From: Schistocephalus solidus | Taxonomy: Eukaryota > Platyhelminthes > Cestoda > Diphyllobothriidea > Diphyllobothriidae | Direction of reading: 5' to 3' | Assembly (NCBI GenBank): GCA_017591395.1 | Contig: WEDG01003503.1 | Span: forward strand, 1 to 64,000 | Length of the DNA stretch: 64,000 nucleotides | Part shown: positions 25,001 to 39,500 of the stretch, piece by piece | Position numbering within the stretch: the first letter of the stretch is position 1 | How the letters are laid out: every line of letters starts with the position of its first letter | Program-made: the position numbers and the translations under genes | Notes under the pieces: generated by a model | Told to the model about the DNA's origin: nothing | The model's input: the letters and a program-made list of their open reading frames with translations, nothing else | Database searches by the model: none

Positions 25001-28000
25001 CAGCCATGCCGGAAGGTGTTCTCGTATGCTTTTGGGTTGATGCTGACTCGAGTGACCAATGCAATCTGCTATAAGTAAAGGAGAGATGGCAATCTACCCT
25101 TACCTGTACCGCATAAAATAGAGTTGTTAGAGAATAATACCCGAACCCTTGTTGCCGGGATGGTTCGTAATTTGATCAAGACCTCTTTTTGGCAGTTCAT
25201 CGTAGTCCCCCTGAAAGGGGGCTTTGAAGAAGCGTTTTCTTTTCCACAGTCACCTTAGTGGTTTTTTCTGGTCGCTCGGTAAAATTCTTTGCAATAAACC
25301 TGGTACGGGTAGCAGTTCTCACGAAGCATATGTAGTATCTTTCTAAGCTTCTTCTTGATGCTCTCTACCGATCAGATGTTTCCCACCCTTTGCGCCGAAC
25401 AGCGGCCTAGATTGTGTTTCTGGTGGAGAGGTACAAAACTGCTGAAGTTCGTATATTGTTCAAACCAGATTTTCTGTACACAGACGATCTTTTGGACGCT
25501 ATCATCAGGTCTCCCGCCTAGATGGACATCTAATGAAAAAAAGCAAGCCAGCCTTTTTCATCTCCAACAGGATGGATATGCCCGCATTATAGCATTTAAG
25601 AGTGCAGATGTGGTGGCAATTGTAAAGATGTCATCGACGTAGTGACTAATGTTTTGGCTTATTGATTGGATCGTTTAATTGACATTTCTCTATCTTGCTT
25701 ATGAAGACATCGACTAAGACTAGTCCTCAAGGCGAATCCCCGGCAACGCTGCTATTTTTCTACATATTTTTTTTAAAATCAAAAGTGACTGCACATTTAG
25801 CGTGAAGCTTAGTAATAGTTCATTGTGTCCGTCTGAATCGCATTTTTTCTGCTGATTGGTCGATACGAATTCACAGATTTACTAAGCTGCCTCGGTGACC
25901 GGAACGTTTGTAGAACGTGATGCTACGTCTGGCAAGAACACCATACCGTTAACGTTGAGGCATTTTACGTCATCAATGAATTTGCTTATATCTAAAAAAC
26001 GATGTAGTGCTAACTGATTATGTACAGGCTTGAGTTTCTCGACAAATCACTTCGTTATCTCGTGTAACGGAGATTTGCGCATGTCAAAAATCGTATGAAC
26101 TGACAAACTATCCTTATAGATGCTTGTTTAAACATTCAGTCGAGACACATGTGTGCTGACTAGCCGGAGGTTTTAGATATTACGCTCGCATATGAAACCT
26201 CTAGCATTAAGCCTTCCTAGACAGTCGGTCAGTTTTGCCTCTACTTCATCCGTGCAATGTTTTCTTTATCTGCCTTCCTGAATTTATTATTGTCTGCCAA
26301 TAAGGACTGTTGATTCGGTACGTTGTCCGATCCGTTCGCTATGATGATGCCTGTGCCTTTATCCGACCTAGTTACCAAGATAAATTTGTCTTCTCGAGGT
26401 TGTTTTAACTTCTTTGTGTGTGCTTTTGTCACCAGTCTCCGACTTTTGACGCCTTTTTAGGCACTGATACCTGTAATCAACAAGTGTTGCTTGAAAGTGA
26501 TGCATACTGTCTGCGGAAGCCGACATTAGGTCGTAGGATCTCGAACTGACTTTCAAATCCTAAATGATTATGTTTTTGACGAGGCAACCAGAACTTAGAA
26601 CTAATGGATAAAGATTAAAGAGATGTTTATTCGAGTTTCATATAAGAATGGAAGTGGTGAAAGTTTTATGCTGACCGGGCTACTACTGCCGGATTATACG
26701 GCACAAAGACTATTGTCAGGATAACAATGCTACAAACAATTCATCTATGTTTGGGTTACTTTTTGAAGCGGCTTCATGCAAAAATTTGAAGAAACTGCAC
26801 AGAGAACGCTGTCAGCAGCGTCTTAATGAGAGCATCACTCTCTTCTCTTTCGAAAAATAACTTTATTTATGCAGACTGTGTAAACTAATGCCACTGCTGC
26901 GGGAATTAGAAGGCAACATCCGCTTTTAATATCGTCTGTTTCTGCCACCATTGGAAAAATGTTGCCCAGTATCGTTGCTTGCCTTCCATTATCACCCGGT
27001 TTGTGTAGACAAAACATGAGCTGGAATAGGATTTTGTTCTGTTTGATTACAATATCTCTCAGTTTAAGTCTCCACTTTTTGGCCAACCCCCTGTATTTAT
27101 TTTGAGGTCTTGATTGCGCCGTTTTTCTACTTTTCCTAGCATGACTATTTCTAACATAATCAAGAACTTTGAAATGAACGGAATGACTTATTGCGAAAAC
27201 GCTTTTTTTAATTCCCGTGCTACCACTCATCTTTCCTACAACTTACTTGTCACCAAGTTGCACAGACTCTTTGTATTATTTTTAATACTCTTCCGTGTTT
27301 GTAGAATTGCGAACCAAGCTAGCACTTTTTCCTCATATTTTTGACAGCCTAATTGCGAGTAAGAATAAATGCTTGCGAAGAAACTTTCCAGCAAGTACAA
27401 AGAATACTAAACGACTGCTTTGGCCTAATTTTCTGTCATCAGCCATTTGCAATCCAGGTAGAGAAGGTACGGGACTCGATCCCAAACTGTCTGACCATCT
27501 AGCACTAGCAGTCCCTCTTTGCTGCCCACCCACAGCCTAATATTTGCAACCTGCCAACGTTGGAGGTAAGAATGAGGTTTGCTTGAGTTAGCTAACGACC
27601 TTAATGAAGCCGCAAATCGTTTTTTTTAGTCTCTGGTATTCTTTGTCATTGCTACTTCTTCCTTATCAATGCTACTTCAACGTTGTGCAATTGCTTGTGG
27701 GTGTGAAGGCTGGCCTAGAACATGTTCAATGTGCCCTGCTGTAGGGCAGAGTCGATGAGCGAAACTATATTTTTCTCTATTTGCCTTTCTTATCATAAGT
27801 GACGCCGGTGAACACCAGTATAGAAGTATCAAATCATATTTCTGAGAGGGGACAATATTTTCTCCGAGCATTGGAACCGAATAACACTGTCCGGTATCCT
27901 AATGCGGCATAGCCCTGAAAAGTGTCAAAATTCTATGCAGCATCGGGGAATGGCCTTTTACTATTCTCAGTTTAAGTCGGTGTACATTCTGCCCGTCAGT

Positions 28001-31000
28001 CACATTGTTAGCTAGGGCGTTGAGAAACTTCCCAAGGAGCTCCTTAATGGGGGTGATATCATTAATGTAGTTAAGGTCATACAGGGTGTTGGGTAGATTG
28101 CGTTCAGCCAATTTCTGCCTCTGTTGCCCAATCGTTCTGTGAAACTATCAGAAATATCATGTGCTTGTTTTTTTGTTCTAAAAAAATATTTATTCGAACC
28201 CTCACTGTTTAACGTGTCATATTAATTCTAGATTTTCTGTTTATTCCACTCTGGGGACTGCCTAGAGTTTTAACAAATTTAATTGGCGCACATGATTAGT
28301 ACGCATGGACATGTTTGTATTGAGGTGAATCTTCGCATTCTAGGTTCATGCATAAGTAAGAAAGAAGAAGAAAAAGAAGAATAAGAAGAAGAATGGGTTG
28401 TTCGATCGCCAGAATCATTTCTTTATTCATCTGAGCTATCGAAATCTTACTGGAGTCCAGCGTCCTAGATAAAGACGGAAACGAAACAATGAACGCTGAT
28501 AGAAGCGAATAGGCGAGTTCCAGGAAGCAGTTCAGAAGAAGTAGAGGCGATCATTGGAACGTGATAGTTATTGGCCTGACGATTCGGATTCTCTCTTGAA
28601 CACATCATCAGAGAAAGTAGCAGAAAAGGTGAGCGGTATTTATAGTACATAGTCGCCATGCTATTACATGCGTACTACAATTAGCAGCTCCTGCGATCAC
28701 CGCTAGGGGTCGTAATTGATGCGATGATAGCTTGGCCGTCCGCGTCGCGTTATTGCACCCGCATCCAACATGGATGGTGAAATCACGGTCATTAAAGACT
28801 CGGACGCGGACGGCCAAGCTATCATCGCATCAATTACGACCCCAAGCGGTGATCACAGGAGCTGCTAATTGTAGTACACGTGTGATCGCGTGGCCACTAT
28901 GTACTATAAATACTGCTCACCGTGTGCATCTATCACCCTTTCTGCTACTGTCTCTGATAATGGGTTCGAGAGAGAATCCGAAATGTCAGGCCAATAACCA
29001 CGTTCCAGATATCGCCTCTTCTTCTGAAACAATAAGAATTATAGACACCTAGAGTCCATAACGCCCGTCCGGAGGTGACTGCGCACAGCTCCGTATAGCG
29101 TTACCCAGTCGGTATATAGGTGTGTTTAGTTCTTATCGGAGGTTCAGGCTTCAATCAATTCCTGGCTTGTTTCGCTTCTGGCGTTGGCGTTCGTGACTTA
29201 CTTCGTAGCTGCGGGTAGCCAATTGTGATAACGGCATGACGGGTGATAAAGTGGCTGCCCGCACCTACGGAATGGGTCACGAGTTTAAATTCGTAGCCAC
29301 GAGGGCAATCGCCAATGCTAGAAGCAAGATCAGCTGCGAATTGATGGATGTTTGGGTTTCCATTGCGAATTCAGTCAATCGATATATTGATCTGGCGCCG
29401 GCAGACAGAGTCCTTCACAGGCCCCTCCGGACTGACGTTACTGATGTTCGATTGTCCCCTACATCCTTTAACTGTTGCTTGTTTTGTTGCCAATGTTATC
29501 TCTGATGATGGACTCCAGCAAGATTTCTAAAGCTAAGACAAATAATGAAAGGATTCCGGCAATCGCGTAGCCTTCTGCTTCCATATTAATATTTGTTTTC
29601 CTTATGTTTAAGGGGCTTTCTGCATTTTCTGCCCTATTCCAGCTGCATCTGAGCTGCCAGCTGTTGTTTATTGCACAGTTTTGACCTAGGCCATACTATT
29701 AGCAAACGGGGCATTTACGAAGACGCATCGCAGGAACTTACACGACTGCAACTCATTTGCCATATGACGGAGCCCACAAAGCCGGAGCTAGTAGATCTTT
29801 CACTGCTTTTCACTTTTAGAAACCTTATCTCATGCATTTCTTGACCTCGAAATATGCACAAAAAAAAACTTATTTACTTTGAACCCCTGACCCCTAAACA
29901 TGTAACTCTAATTTAGGAAAATGCGAAGGAGGTATCTCATTTCGATGAATCGAGCCTGGGCCACATCGTGGAACAATTACGTGAGCAGTTAGAGTATCTG
30001 TCCAGGACACCCTGTCGCTACACGCAGGTGCTCTTGGTAAGTGTCGAGCCATACAATACAATGTTCCCTTAATTATCCGAATTGATTGGCCAAACTGGCA
30101 TTCTTCAGTATACTTCCGCTTTCAATTTTCTCCGCAGTTTGCACCCACCAATCAAAACTGACTGTCTAGTAAGCTTTTAAGCAAAATCCCCAGTTAGTTT
30201 TTAACCTGGGTATTTTGCTTTCACACCTTGAACGTGGTGTACTTTCAGTCGGGAAAGTTTTGGTTCTTCTTGAATGGCACAAGTACAAGGCGAAATGAAA
30301 ATCAAACAATGCCAAGTAAAAGCACGCATCAGTGCGATTTTGAGGAAACTTTAGGCAGAATGATGAGTTTACTGGGCCATGAAAGCCCAAATATTGCAAT
30401 CCACGAGATTGGAGGGGGGGGGGTGTTTCCAGCTATCGTATGTCAAGCTTTCTTTATCCACTCTCCCAAATTTTTGTTAACCTACCTTCGGTTCTCGAAT
30501 TGGATCCGGCTTTCAAAAAACTTTCGACAAAGGATTTAGCATCTTTGAAAATGACTGGGTTTGAGGCAAAGCGCTCACCTCGCTGCCAAAAAATAGATAA
30601 AAACATTCAAAAGACAATATGGTATGGCAGTGATTAAACTACGCGGGCAAGTAGACAAAATCAGGCTGTTTGTGGGATGGGAGGAGGGCGAGGAAAAAAA
30701 TTGTAGGCAGTGTCTTTTGATCTGCGTCAGCGGAGGGGGGTGGTGGCCATCGTGAACGGCAATTCGATGCGGGCGGCAGAATTGGTGGCTTTTGGCCATG
30801 GTAACTGTGGCGTCTGTATGAAGTCCTGTCGCATGCACAGGACCAGTTAGCGTAACCTAATTGTAGTCGCCTTTGCCGGGGTCAGTAGATGCCTTCCAAA
30901 GGATTTTGAATAGCTTGAGGGGGCATTTTAACTCACCGGAAGGTCTAAGCGGTGTTCCGTGTCTACCATATACTCGAGGATAGAGCTTCTGACGTTTTTT

Positions 31001-34000
31001 CTTTGTAGGCGAGTTCCAGGAAGCCGTTCGGCAGGAGAGGATGCGATCGCTGGAGCAAAAATTTTATTGGTCTGAAGTTTTGGATTCTCTGTTGACCCCA
31101 CCCTCCGATACTGTCGACGATAAGGGTAATAGAGTCACCATATTGCAGTATTTCTAGTCTGTAGTGGCCACGCGACCACATAAACGCTACTGTGAGCAAA
31201 ATGGCCACTTAATCATTAAGCCAACCTCCAACATGGATGATGAACTTGCAGCAATTAACGACTCGAACGCAGACCGCTAAGCCACCGTCGCCTCAATTAC
31301 GACCCCCAGCGGTGATTGCTAGAGGTGCTAATTGTAGTATGCATGTGGTCACGTTTTCACTATGGCCTGTAAAGGCTGAGCACTTTGTGCCTCTGTCACC
31401 CTCATCTGCGACTGGCTTCCAGGCTGGGTTCGAGCGAGAATCCTCAAAGTCAGACCAATAAAATTATTGTTCTAGCAATCTCATCATCTCCTTCTGTTCT
31501 GTATTTGACCCTTTCCTAACCATGATGTTCTCTTGTCCTTTTGGACAAACGCCGGCTCATGCGCCCAATATATTCTGCCCCACAGAATCAGGCAAAGGAA
31601 TAACTTCTCACAGAGAACTGGCAGTTTGTCCTTGCCCTACAGGATGGAAGAAGTCAAGAGCAGTACATGTGCGTCAGCAGCTGGAAAGTTGCATGACACA
31701 GCTCGTCCTAGGTGCCTTCTTAAAAGTTCAGTCGGCGCGTCCCCTTAAAATCGGACTCCCATTAAAAGCCGTTTCCTTCCTACCGTTAGCAGCGGGTGAT
31801 TTGGCTGTCTTTTATCATGTTCGTAGCAATGAATTGATCTGAAAATCGGTTCTATCGAACAGTAAATTCTGCAATCATAAGTTTTCCTTCAATGCTGTTA
31901 ATTGAGCAGATATTATTTCTCCTTTGTGTCCAACAGTACACTAACTTATGCCTAAGGTTTGGCGGTTCAGAATTCCTAAAATTGGTATATTTCCTGGACT
32001 ACATCTTCTTAAGATAGAAACTACGCCGAATAATGCAGTCAGGCATTCTACTCAGAAGCGTATCCAGCAAATGGATCGATCCGGAATGTTCCTTTTCCAG
32101 CGTAAGGCTGATTGACAAATGCGCCTAATTTATGTCGTCCATGGCGCTGAAATATTGGTTTGTTCAGATGAAAACATCTTTAAAGTGGGGGGGACAGTTC
32201 ATTGAATAATGTGAGGCCTCAAAGCTCTAGAGGCAACTTAGTGAGATATCAAATCCCTCTGCTATTGTATATTCTTTGTGTTCTCACTACGTCCCTCCGC
32301 ACTTTTAGGCTACGTCAGATAGTCTGGAACGGTTGTGTGAATTCATGGTCTCAGATGAGAATCGGGAAGACGATCCACAGATTGCAGTTGACTCCCTTTC
32401 CCGCACAAAGAACCATGAAACTCATTCGGACAAAGCTTTGGAGGGTTTATCACAAGATCCAACGGAGGCCCTCTGCATGTTGGATACGGCTGTTGACTTC
32501 GCTCAATCTGCTTTTAATAATTCACTCCCAGAGCCGCCGCTAACTGTAGGTTCAGACAGACGAGTACAGGCGCAGCCTTCCATTTCATCCTTCAACTCCT
32601 TCGATGATAGTGCAGCCGCTTTACATACTTTGATGACCTCTGGTTGGACGGAATTGGATGATGTCATTCGGTGGCATCTACAAAATATCCGTCAACTCCT
32701 GAGTGGTCTTTCATCCTCCCCTGAAATCTTTGGAATGCTAAATGACCCAAGTGGTGGTGCCGGGTCTAATGGCAGCCCCCACGGCACACTCAAAACTTCG
32801 GAAAATGTCCTCCCGGTTCACCAAGATTTGACTGCTATGGCCCTTCAGGATCAGGTAGATTCATATTTAGCGAGAACATTTTCTGCCCGCTACTAATTTA
32901 AAACTGGCATACGTAGCAGGGTATATTGATGTCAAATATTTTCGACGCCGTCTTCCACGCGCTAACTCTCGCCACATAGCATGTATGATGAGTAATTAGT
33001 ATACAACAGACTGGATATATTTAAAAAAATCAATACAAAAACATCGAGGTTCCAATTCGAAATCCACAATCTAATTTATGATAAAAAAACAATTATAACG
33101 TGGCAAACAAAGAAAGAAGGCACCATAACGTATAAAAGAAAGTTCAAGTTAAAAGACAGTAGATTGTCAGATCAAGGTTAGTTTTGCCACATTATCTAGC
33201 TCCTTGCAAATGTCAGCTTCTGCTCTCTATATGTAGGCTACTTCCATGTAACGCGTTATCTGGGCTGTTCGTGCATGAGCAAGGACTCTGGAGGTTATTA
33301 TTGATCATCAGATTGTCCACTACCTAGGTAGAGTCTGTTTTCTGACGTTATGAAAGAAAGCGACAGTCCTCAAAGATTGTCGTATTTTCAGGTCTATAGC
33401 CTCCATAATCGAAAAGAGATCTAATGAAGAACCCTTCTTCTCTGGGTGACCAGATTTCCCTAATCTTGTTCATGGTTTTTATCTAATTTTTTATCTTCAT
33501 TCTTTATTCTTTCATCGTGATTTAGTAAAATGAATATATACACCTCTCTCCACCCCCCAACCTAACACTCTATCGCAAGACCCCTCTAATACGGCAGTGG
33601 CGATTAAATGTATTTAAGCATGGGGCGTTCAGAGCTCGCTTAAAGCCTATCGGCTATTTCGTTTCTGGATCAACTGCCTGACCCTCTTCCGAAAATGGAC
33701 GTGCCGACTTTACTTTATTATATCGTGCGGTTTCCTATACTTTTCAGGGTGTGATTCTGGGTTCGTTAATACATTCAAACAAGCGTACAACACAAACATG
33801 CTTTTCGGACTTGCTGCATAATTTCAGTCGTATCTTTGGTTCCTGCAAAAGGGCCCACCGTATCCCCCTTATCATAATTCCCATTGTAGGGACGGTCTAA
33901 CCGCATGAACTTGCTTATGAAGTCAATTCCCGCCACCAAGACTATTTCCGAATCTTTTTGTTTTGTACCATTGGATGTATAGGTAAATAAAATATCGCAT

Positions 34001-36470
34001 TAGGGGGTGACATATTTGACAAAAGGCGCTTTGCAGAGTCATAACGTGGTTTTTACAAGCTTTAAAGGTCTCCAAACGCGGTTGCACTTTTAAATGATCA
34101 CAATATGCATAAGGGCTCGAGCACCTCAGGTATCCCAGAGTATTTTTCTATGCAGTGATTCGCACAAGCCAAACCAACTTGAGTCAACTCAATTCCAAAA
34201 ATTAAGCGTACGTTGAGGCCGAGAATATAGATTGCGCAGCTGCTCTCCGTGTGCAGCGACTAGGGCACGCAAATCATTCTTTCTGGTGATTACCGCAGTC
34301 AGCATTTGTTGCGCGCTCTGTCTGCCTGCACGTGAAATCTGAGTTGACTATAACGCACGCTTGGCCCCAAGATTTAGATTTTCCGTGCGAGTGTCTGACG
34401 AAAGTACTTGATGGTAGTCGTTTATAACTCACTGACGGTGATAAAGTAAGATCCATTTGACTTTTTCGTTAGGATTACTTCTATGGCCCCCAAATAGGAA
34501 AAGATTACAGGAAACAACCGAACTCCAGGTGTCTTTAGGCCAAATTCTAGCAAAATTAGGGTTGGTTTAGTGGTAACGGTTAGGGTTATGGTTGTGATTT
34601 GAGGCCTCGGTCAGTGTTTATTATAGGTAGTTTGATGAGTTTAAGGATGAGGGCTACCGTTAAGGTTGATGTTAGGGCTAATATGGGCGTTAGGATATGA
34701 AAATATAAACTTTTCCTAGAATTGTGCGTAGGAGCACATTTTTTACCTGACCGGGACGTTCCTATCCCCTTTTCGTGTCTAGGGGACCCTATAAACCATC
34801 CTTACGGGTTATTTTGCTTTTACGTTAGCTTTGCGCCTATTATTATGATTCTCTGTGACGTCAATACCATTCATAACGATATGAATATCGACACGTTCCT
34901 GTTGCCACAAATGATTTGCGTATCACTTCGCTAAAGTGTCGGCCAATCCAAATCATTGATGGAAATCTAAAAGAGACTTGCAGACAGATCTTCTGCCACT
35001 TAATTTAATCCTTACTGCGAACTGCATAAGCATCGAACGTTTCAGCTGCTTAAACTAAGTGCTATCTAACGACTGTACCAGAAATTCATTACGTTCTTTT
35101 GGATTGTTTCAACAATTTCTACTATGCGTTTACGTCAGGAAGTTTTACAGACAGCGTCGGCGAAAGAAACAATTTTCAAATTAAAAGGTAGCTTCTGATG
35201 TTGGTTGAAGGACATGTATTACTGGGAAAAAATGAAAAAGAAACATTTTAATAAGACCGTGGGATTTTTGGTTTATTGGCAGTCTTTAGTAAGACAGTGG
35301 TAATACCGATTCATGTTCCTTCAAAAAGGTTTTCATTCCACTGTGAAGGTGGAATGCTTAATTCAACATGACACGTCTTTCAGTAGTAATGCTTTGACAC
35401 TTTTTATCTTATACCATTGAACTATATTCACCCCTAAAACATCCTGCAAAATTATCGCAATTTGACTCCTTTTCCTATTTTTTACCTCTTGTTTAACCGA
35501 ACACTGTGGTCTCGTTATGTTGGATTGTTCAAAGTATTTGCCTCTTCGGATAGTCATTAGACTCCATCTGGAGTTTTAACTTTACCCAGAGAAATTAGGC
35601 CTTCTCTTTCATTCCAACCTGTCTTAAGTTGGCATAGAGAAAGTCCTCGCTGTTTTCGCCTTCAAAGTGCGTTTCGTGCAGCCCCTTATGGATTAATCCA
35701 TCCGAAGATTCCTCAATTAAGTAGATGCTGACCACAGACGTTTTGTCCACTATAGTGTGAAACAAAGCACCAGGATACGCCGCAATACACCTTGTCTAAA
35801 CAAAGACGTTGAATGTCGGTTTAAACACAGTCGGAAAAGACTATGTCTATCCGCTTTGTAGTTTTTAATGCAAGAGAGTATGGTAGGCAAGTTAATATTA
35901 TTTAATATATTTTTTGGTTAACAAAGGAGTCAGCAAGGACCATTTCAATCCCTCTTGTCTTTATTGGTACTATTGTGACGATATAGAACTCTAGTTGTCA
36001 TTCGATTGCATGCGAGTGTTCTAGATTGAGCCCAAAGGCCGGCGCGATGAGCATGTTCCGTAACAAGATCGTTGAGCACCACGCTATCATTATGTATGTA
36101 TGTATGTGTGCCCCTAAACAGGCCACGTGGTAGATGCGTTGGACCAACACGGAGGCCATATCAGGGCACGGCATGCGTTATTCGGGTTGTGTTCCGCTAA
36201 CAAATGCCGAGCATTGAGGTGTGGTGGCACGCCTAGGGGCGGCAAGGACTTAGGGGCCCAGCTGTGCCAGGCACCTGCGTCCTCTCCCGCCTCCAGTCTT
36301 CTTGACTCTGTCTTGACACCGGGCTCAGGTGGGGGAGGAAGAGAGAGTGCGGTAGCTGCCGCGCAAGGCTAATATCACTTAAAACTAATTCACGCGCAAG
36401 TCACCGTCCCTGCACCATCCTTCCGTGGAGCATATTGTGGACATCGTCGAAATCGACGGTCGAACTATCG

Positions 36471-36504
<34 letters not shown>

Positions 36505-39500
36505 GCCCTCTCTCACGAAATTCATGAGATTTCGTGAGATAGGGTTATATAATTAACCTTAAGGTTTCACAGTACAGAATTCGTATCCATGTAAACAAAC
36601 GAGTTAATAAATCACCAGAAGTAGAATTAATTTTTAAAATGGTCCTTTAATGTATATTCCGCGTCTGCAATGGAAAGTTTAACCGTTATCAAATAGCCTA
36701 AATTTCGAGTTTATATTCCAACACGGTTGTAGGAGTATTAACGTTCACTTCTTCAGTTAATACTTCGTTTAAGATGCGTTTGACTAGGATAAACAGATTT
36801 CTGCTTGCTTGCGCTTTCAAAGACGTTACAGTAATAAAATATTTCATAAGCTGACATGCTGATAGGACTGTTAGTGACTAATAAATGAAAATAACATTGT
36901 TAGGTGAAATTGTAAACATAAAATTTTATGAATATTAAGAGAACTTTCCTTTTGTTAAATTTCTTCATAAGTATTTTGGATTTCGATTAAGATGAGTTTT
37001 AGATCGTCTTTGAAATGGTGGTACATACTTTAAGGTTTCCTGTGTTTTCTTTCTATTGCCCGTAAATATAGATTCTGTTGTGTGTACTTATCAAAACCTT
37101 CTGAATGAGATATTTCTTAAAGGCATTTACCGAAATAATGAGTTCTGAAACAGTCTTTCTAATGCAGATGGCCGTTTGGGTCATATTTGTAGACTTACCC
37201 AAACATGAAATCTCGTTGCCAAGACGAACGCACACAATATAAGTTGGCAATTGATATGACTAAGATCGATTAAAAAAGGCTTTTGTAATAAGTTACCGCT
37301 TTCAATTAGTTCAGTTCAATTAGATATTTAATTGTCGAATGTGCGTATTAAGCCGTTTTCCCAGATTAAGTCAAGGAGAAAAATTGGGACGCTTGACCAG
37401 TTTTCGACTTCGCTAAAAATAAGGGATACAATATCTACTGAAAATGTAGGAAACACTTATTTCTTTCTATTGGAGCATTTTTTGCTATACCTACTTACCT
37501 TTCGGCCCAGTTCTAAGACTGCAAATGCACAACCAAGTGGCCGAATTTATTGTAAGATTTTGCGCAGAAATTTCAATCTTCTACCCCTTCCGTTTCAATT
37601 TTCCGTATTCATTTATAGTCAACTGCAGACAGATATTGTTTGAACATCTTTCGTTTACGGCGTGACAAATAAAAAGAACAGCATCTAGCGGCTTTTCGTA
37701 TATATGCTTGTTTACCGTCCCAATTATCGATGTCGTAAAACCAAATGCACTCACACTCGTTTATTACTGAGTTTTAATGGCATAAGATGTCACAAATTCG
37801 CAAAAGTGAATTTTTAAAACTAAATCTGTCCTTGTTTTCCTGAAAACAATGTGATTTCTCATTTCTCTATTCACCTGATTTTCCTGAACGGAACATCAAA
37901 TTTTCTGTTCTCTGAAGGGATAAATCTAAAACTTTTCTAGTTTATATTTATAGCCGTTCATAGTTAAACGCATACAAACAAGGTTTGGTGCAGAAGGTGC
38001 AATAGCGTTGGAAAACGTCGGATTCGGTTCCATTTTACCCAGTTTTTCCATGAATAAACAGATCTGCCATGAGCTCATCCTGCATAAATAGCATTTTGGG
38101 CCTCAAATCATGATTAAATACGCAATTAATAACTTCCAATGTGTGCCGTACTACCATCTTAAATTTCGAAGCCCTGTTGGTTAGCCAAATTTGCCTAAAA
38201 CGTGACTTTTGCAGTGAAAGTTCCTAATCTTCTTGTCTAGCTTCTGAACTTAAAAGACGTGGCAGGTGGTAGTCGGGTTATTATAATAATATATACATTA
38301 AAATAGCTGTGGTACTACTAACCTTTATAATCAATATTTCGAATGAAGTTCTTCTATAGAAGCTTCCATTACGTATTTTTGGGTCTGAAACTACAGGCCA
38401 GGGTTTTTACTTTATGATGGCGTTCAGTAAGAAAGTTGTCACCTAAATTTATTCACATCGTCCGGAATGTTTCGTTTACTCTAATGATATCCCAGCTTAC
38501 TCAGTCCTTTTTAACAAAAAGACGGGCTCTGTTTATACCATTATCTCATTCTGTCTCTGATGATGGATTCGAGTGCGAATCTGAAACGTCAGACTAATCA
38601 AGCTCTTGTTCCGGTGATCGTGTCTCCTTCTTCTTTTTCTAACTTCATAGTATCAAGGCTTTAGCAGATTTGAATGAATCCGTTAGGTTCCCATAAAAAT
38701 GGGTTTTCAAAAAGATAATACTCCCCGAATAAAGTATTAAATTTCTTCGCAGCTTTATTGGGATAAACGTATCGATGCGATGTGGGACCTGCTGGAACAG
38801 TCACGTCTTTTGCAACGTACGGTTATCCATGGCTAAGTAAAGTTATTTAACTGAGTTAAAAACAACTTGTCGCGTCATTTATTCATGACGACGTTAAACA
38901 TTATCTCATTTAGCCGCGCTGTGAATGACTATTTATTTATTCATTTATTTATTTACAGCAAGGTCTACTTATAGCTGGTGGATGTGGAACCGTCTGCTGT
39001 GTATTCTCGCTGGGGATTGAAGCTCTGACATAGTTTTAACAGGGCCGACGCGCACTTTTGCGCCTTTGTGTAGGACTCCAAAGGACGGTAACATAGCGGT
39101 GACCAAAAATTTGTATTCCAGTTTCCCTACCTGCCTCTGTAAACCGCATTCCGCTGACTTCGGGAGCTTAATCCCATAAAGTTTGTCGATTTAATTTCTG
39201 TTACCTGCATCTTTTGTATTTGCATTTCGCTGAAGTTGGGTCAATTTTTACCAGTTCCCCCATGGTTTTTCCGCAAGTAGTTCACCTTAACATTCTGCTT
39301 GTGTTCTCCTTTCAAACATACAGGCGGACATTTTAGTTGCGCTGGCCGGTGTTGTCAACTACTATGCTGAAACCCAAAACCATTGCCAAACCGTTTCCAA
39401 CACTAACTGCCTGGATTACGGTGGTACCAGAAGTAGCAGTCTTCTGCCGAAAGATTTCTGGAGGCTTGTTTGGGGCCAGGAAGCAGAGAGCATCTCGCGG

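Noticed and set aside
31522..31842. 106-codon plus-strand ORF near exon 9
   Set aside because: No motif, ends in TGA before exon 9, and the exon 8 to exon 9 join is already in frame without it.
36473..36500. AT run as an origin or cruciform of its own
   Set aside because: It sits exactly at the LINE 3' end and is explained as the element's tail.
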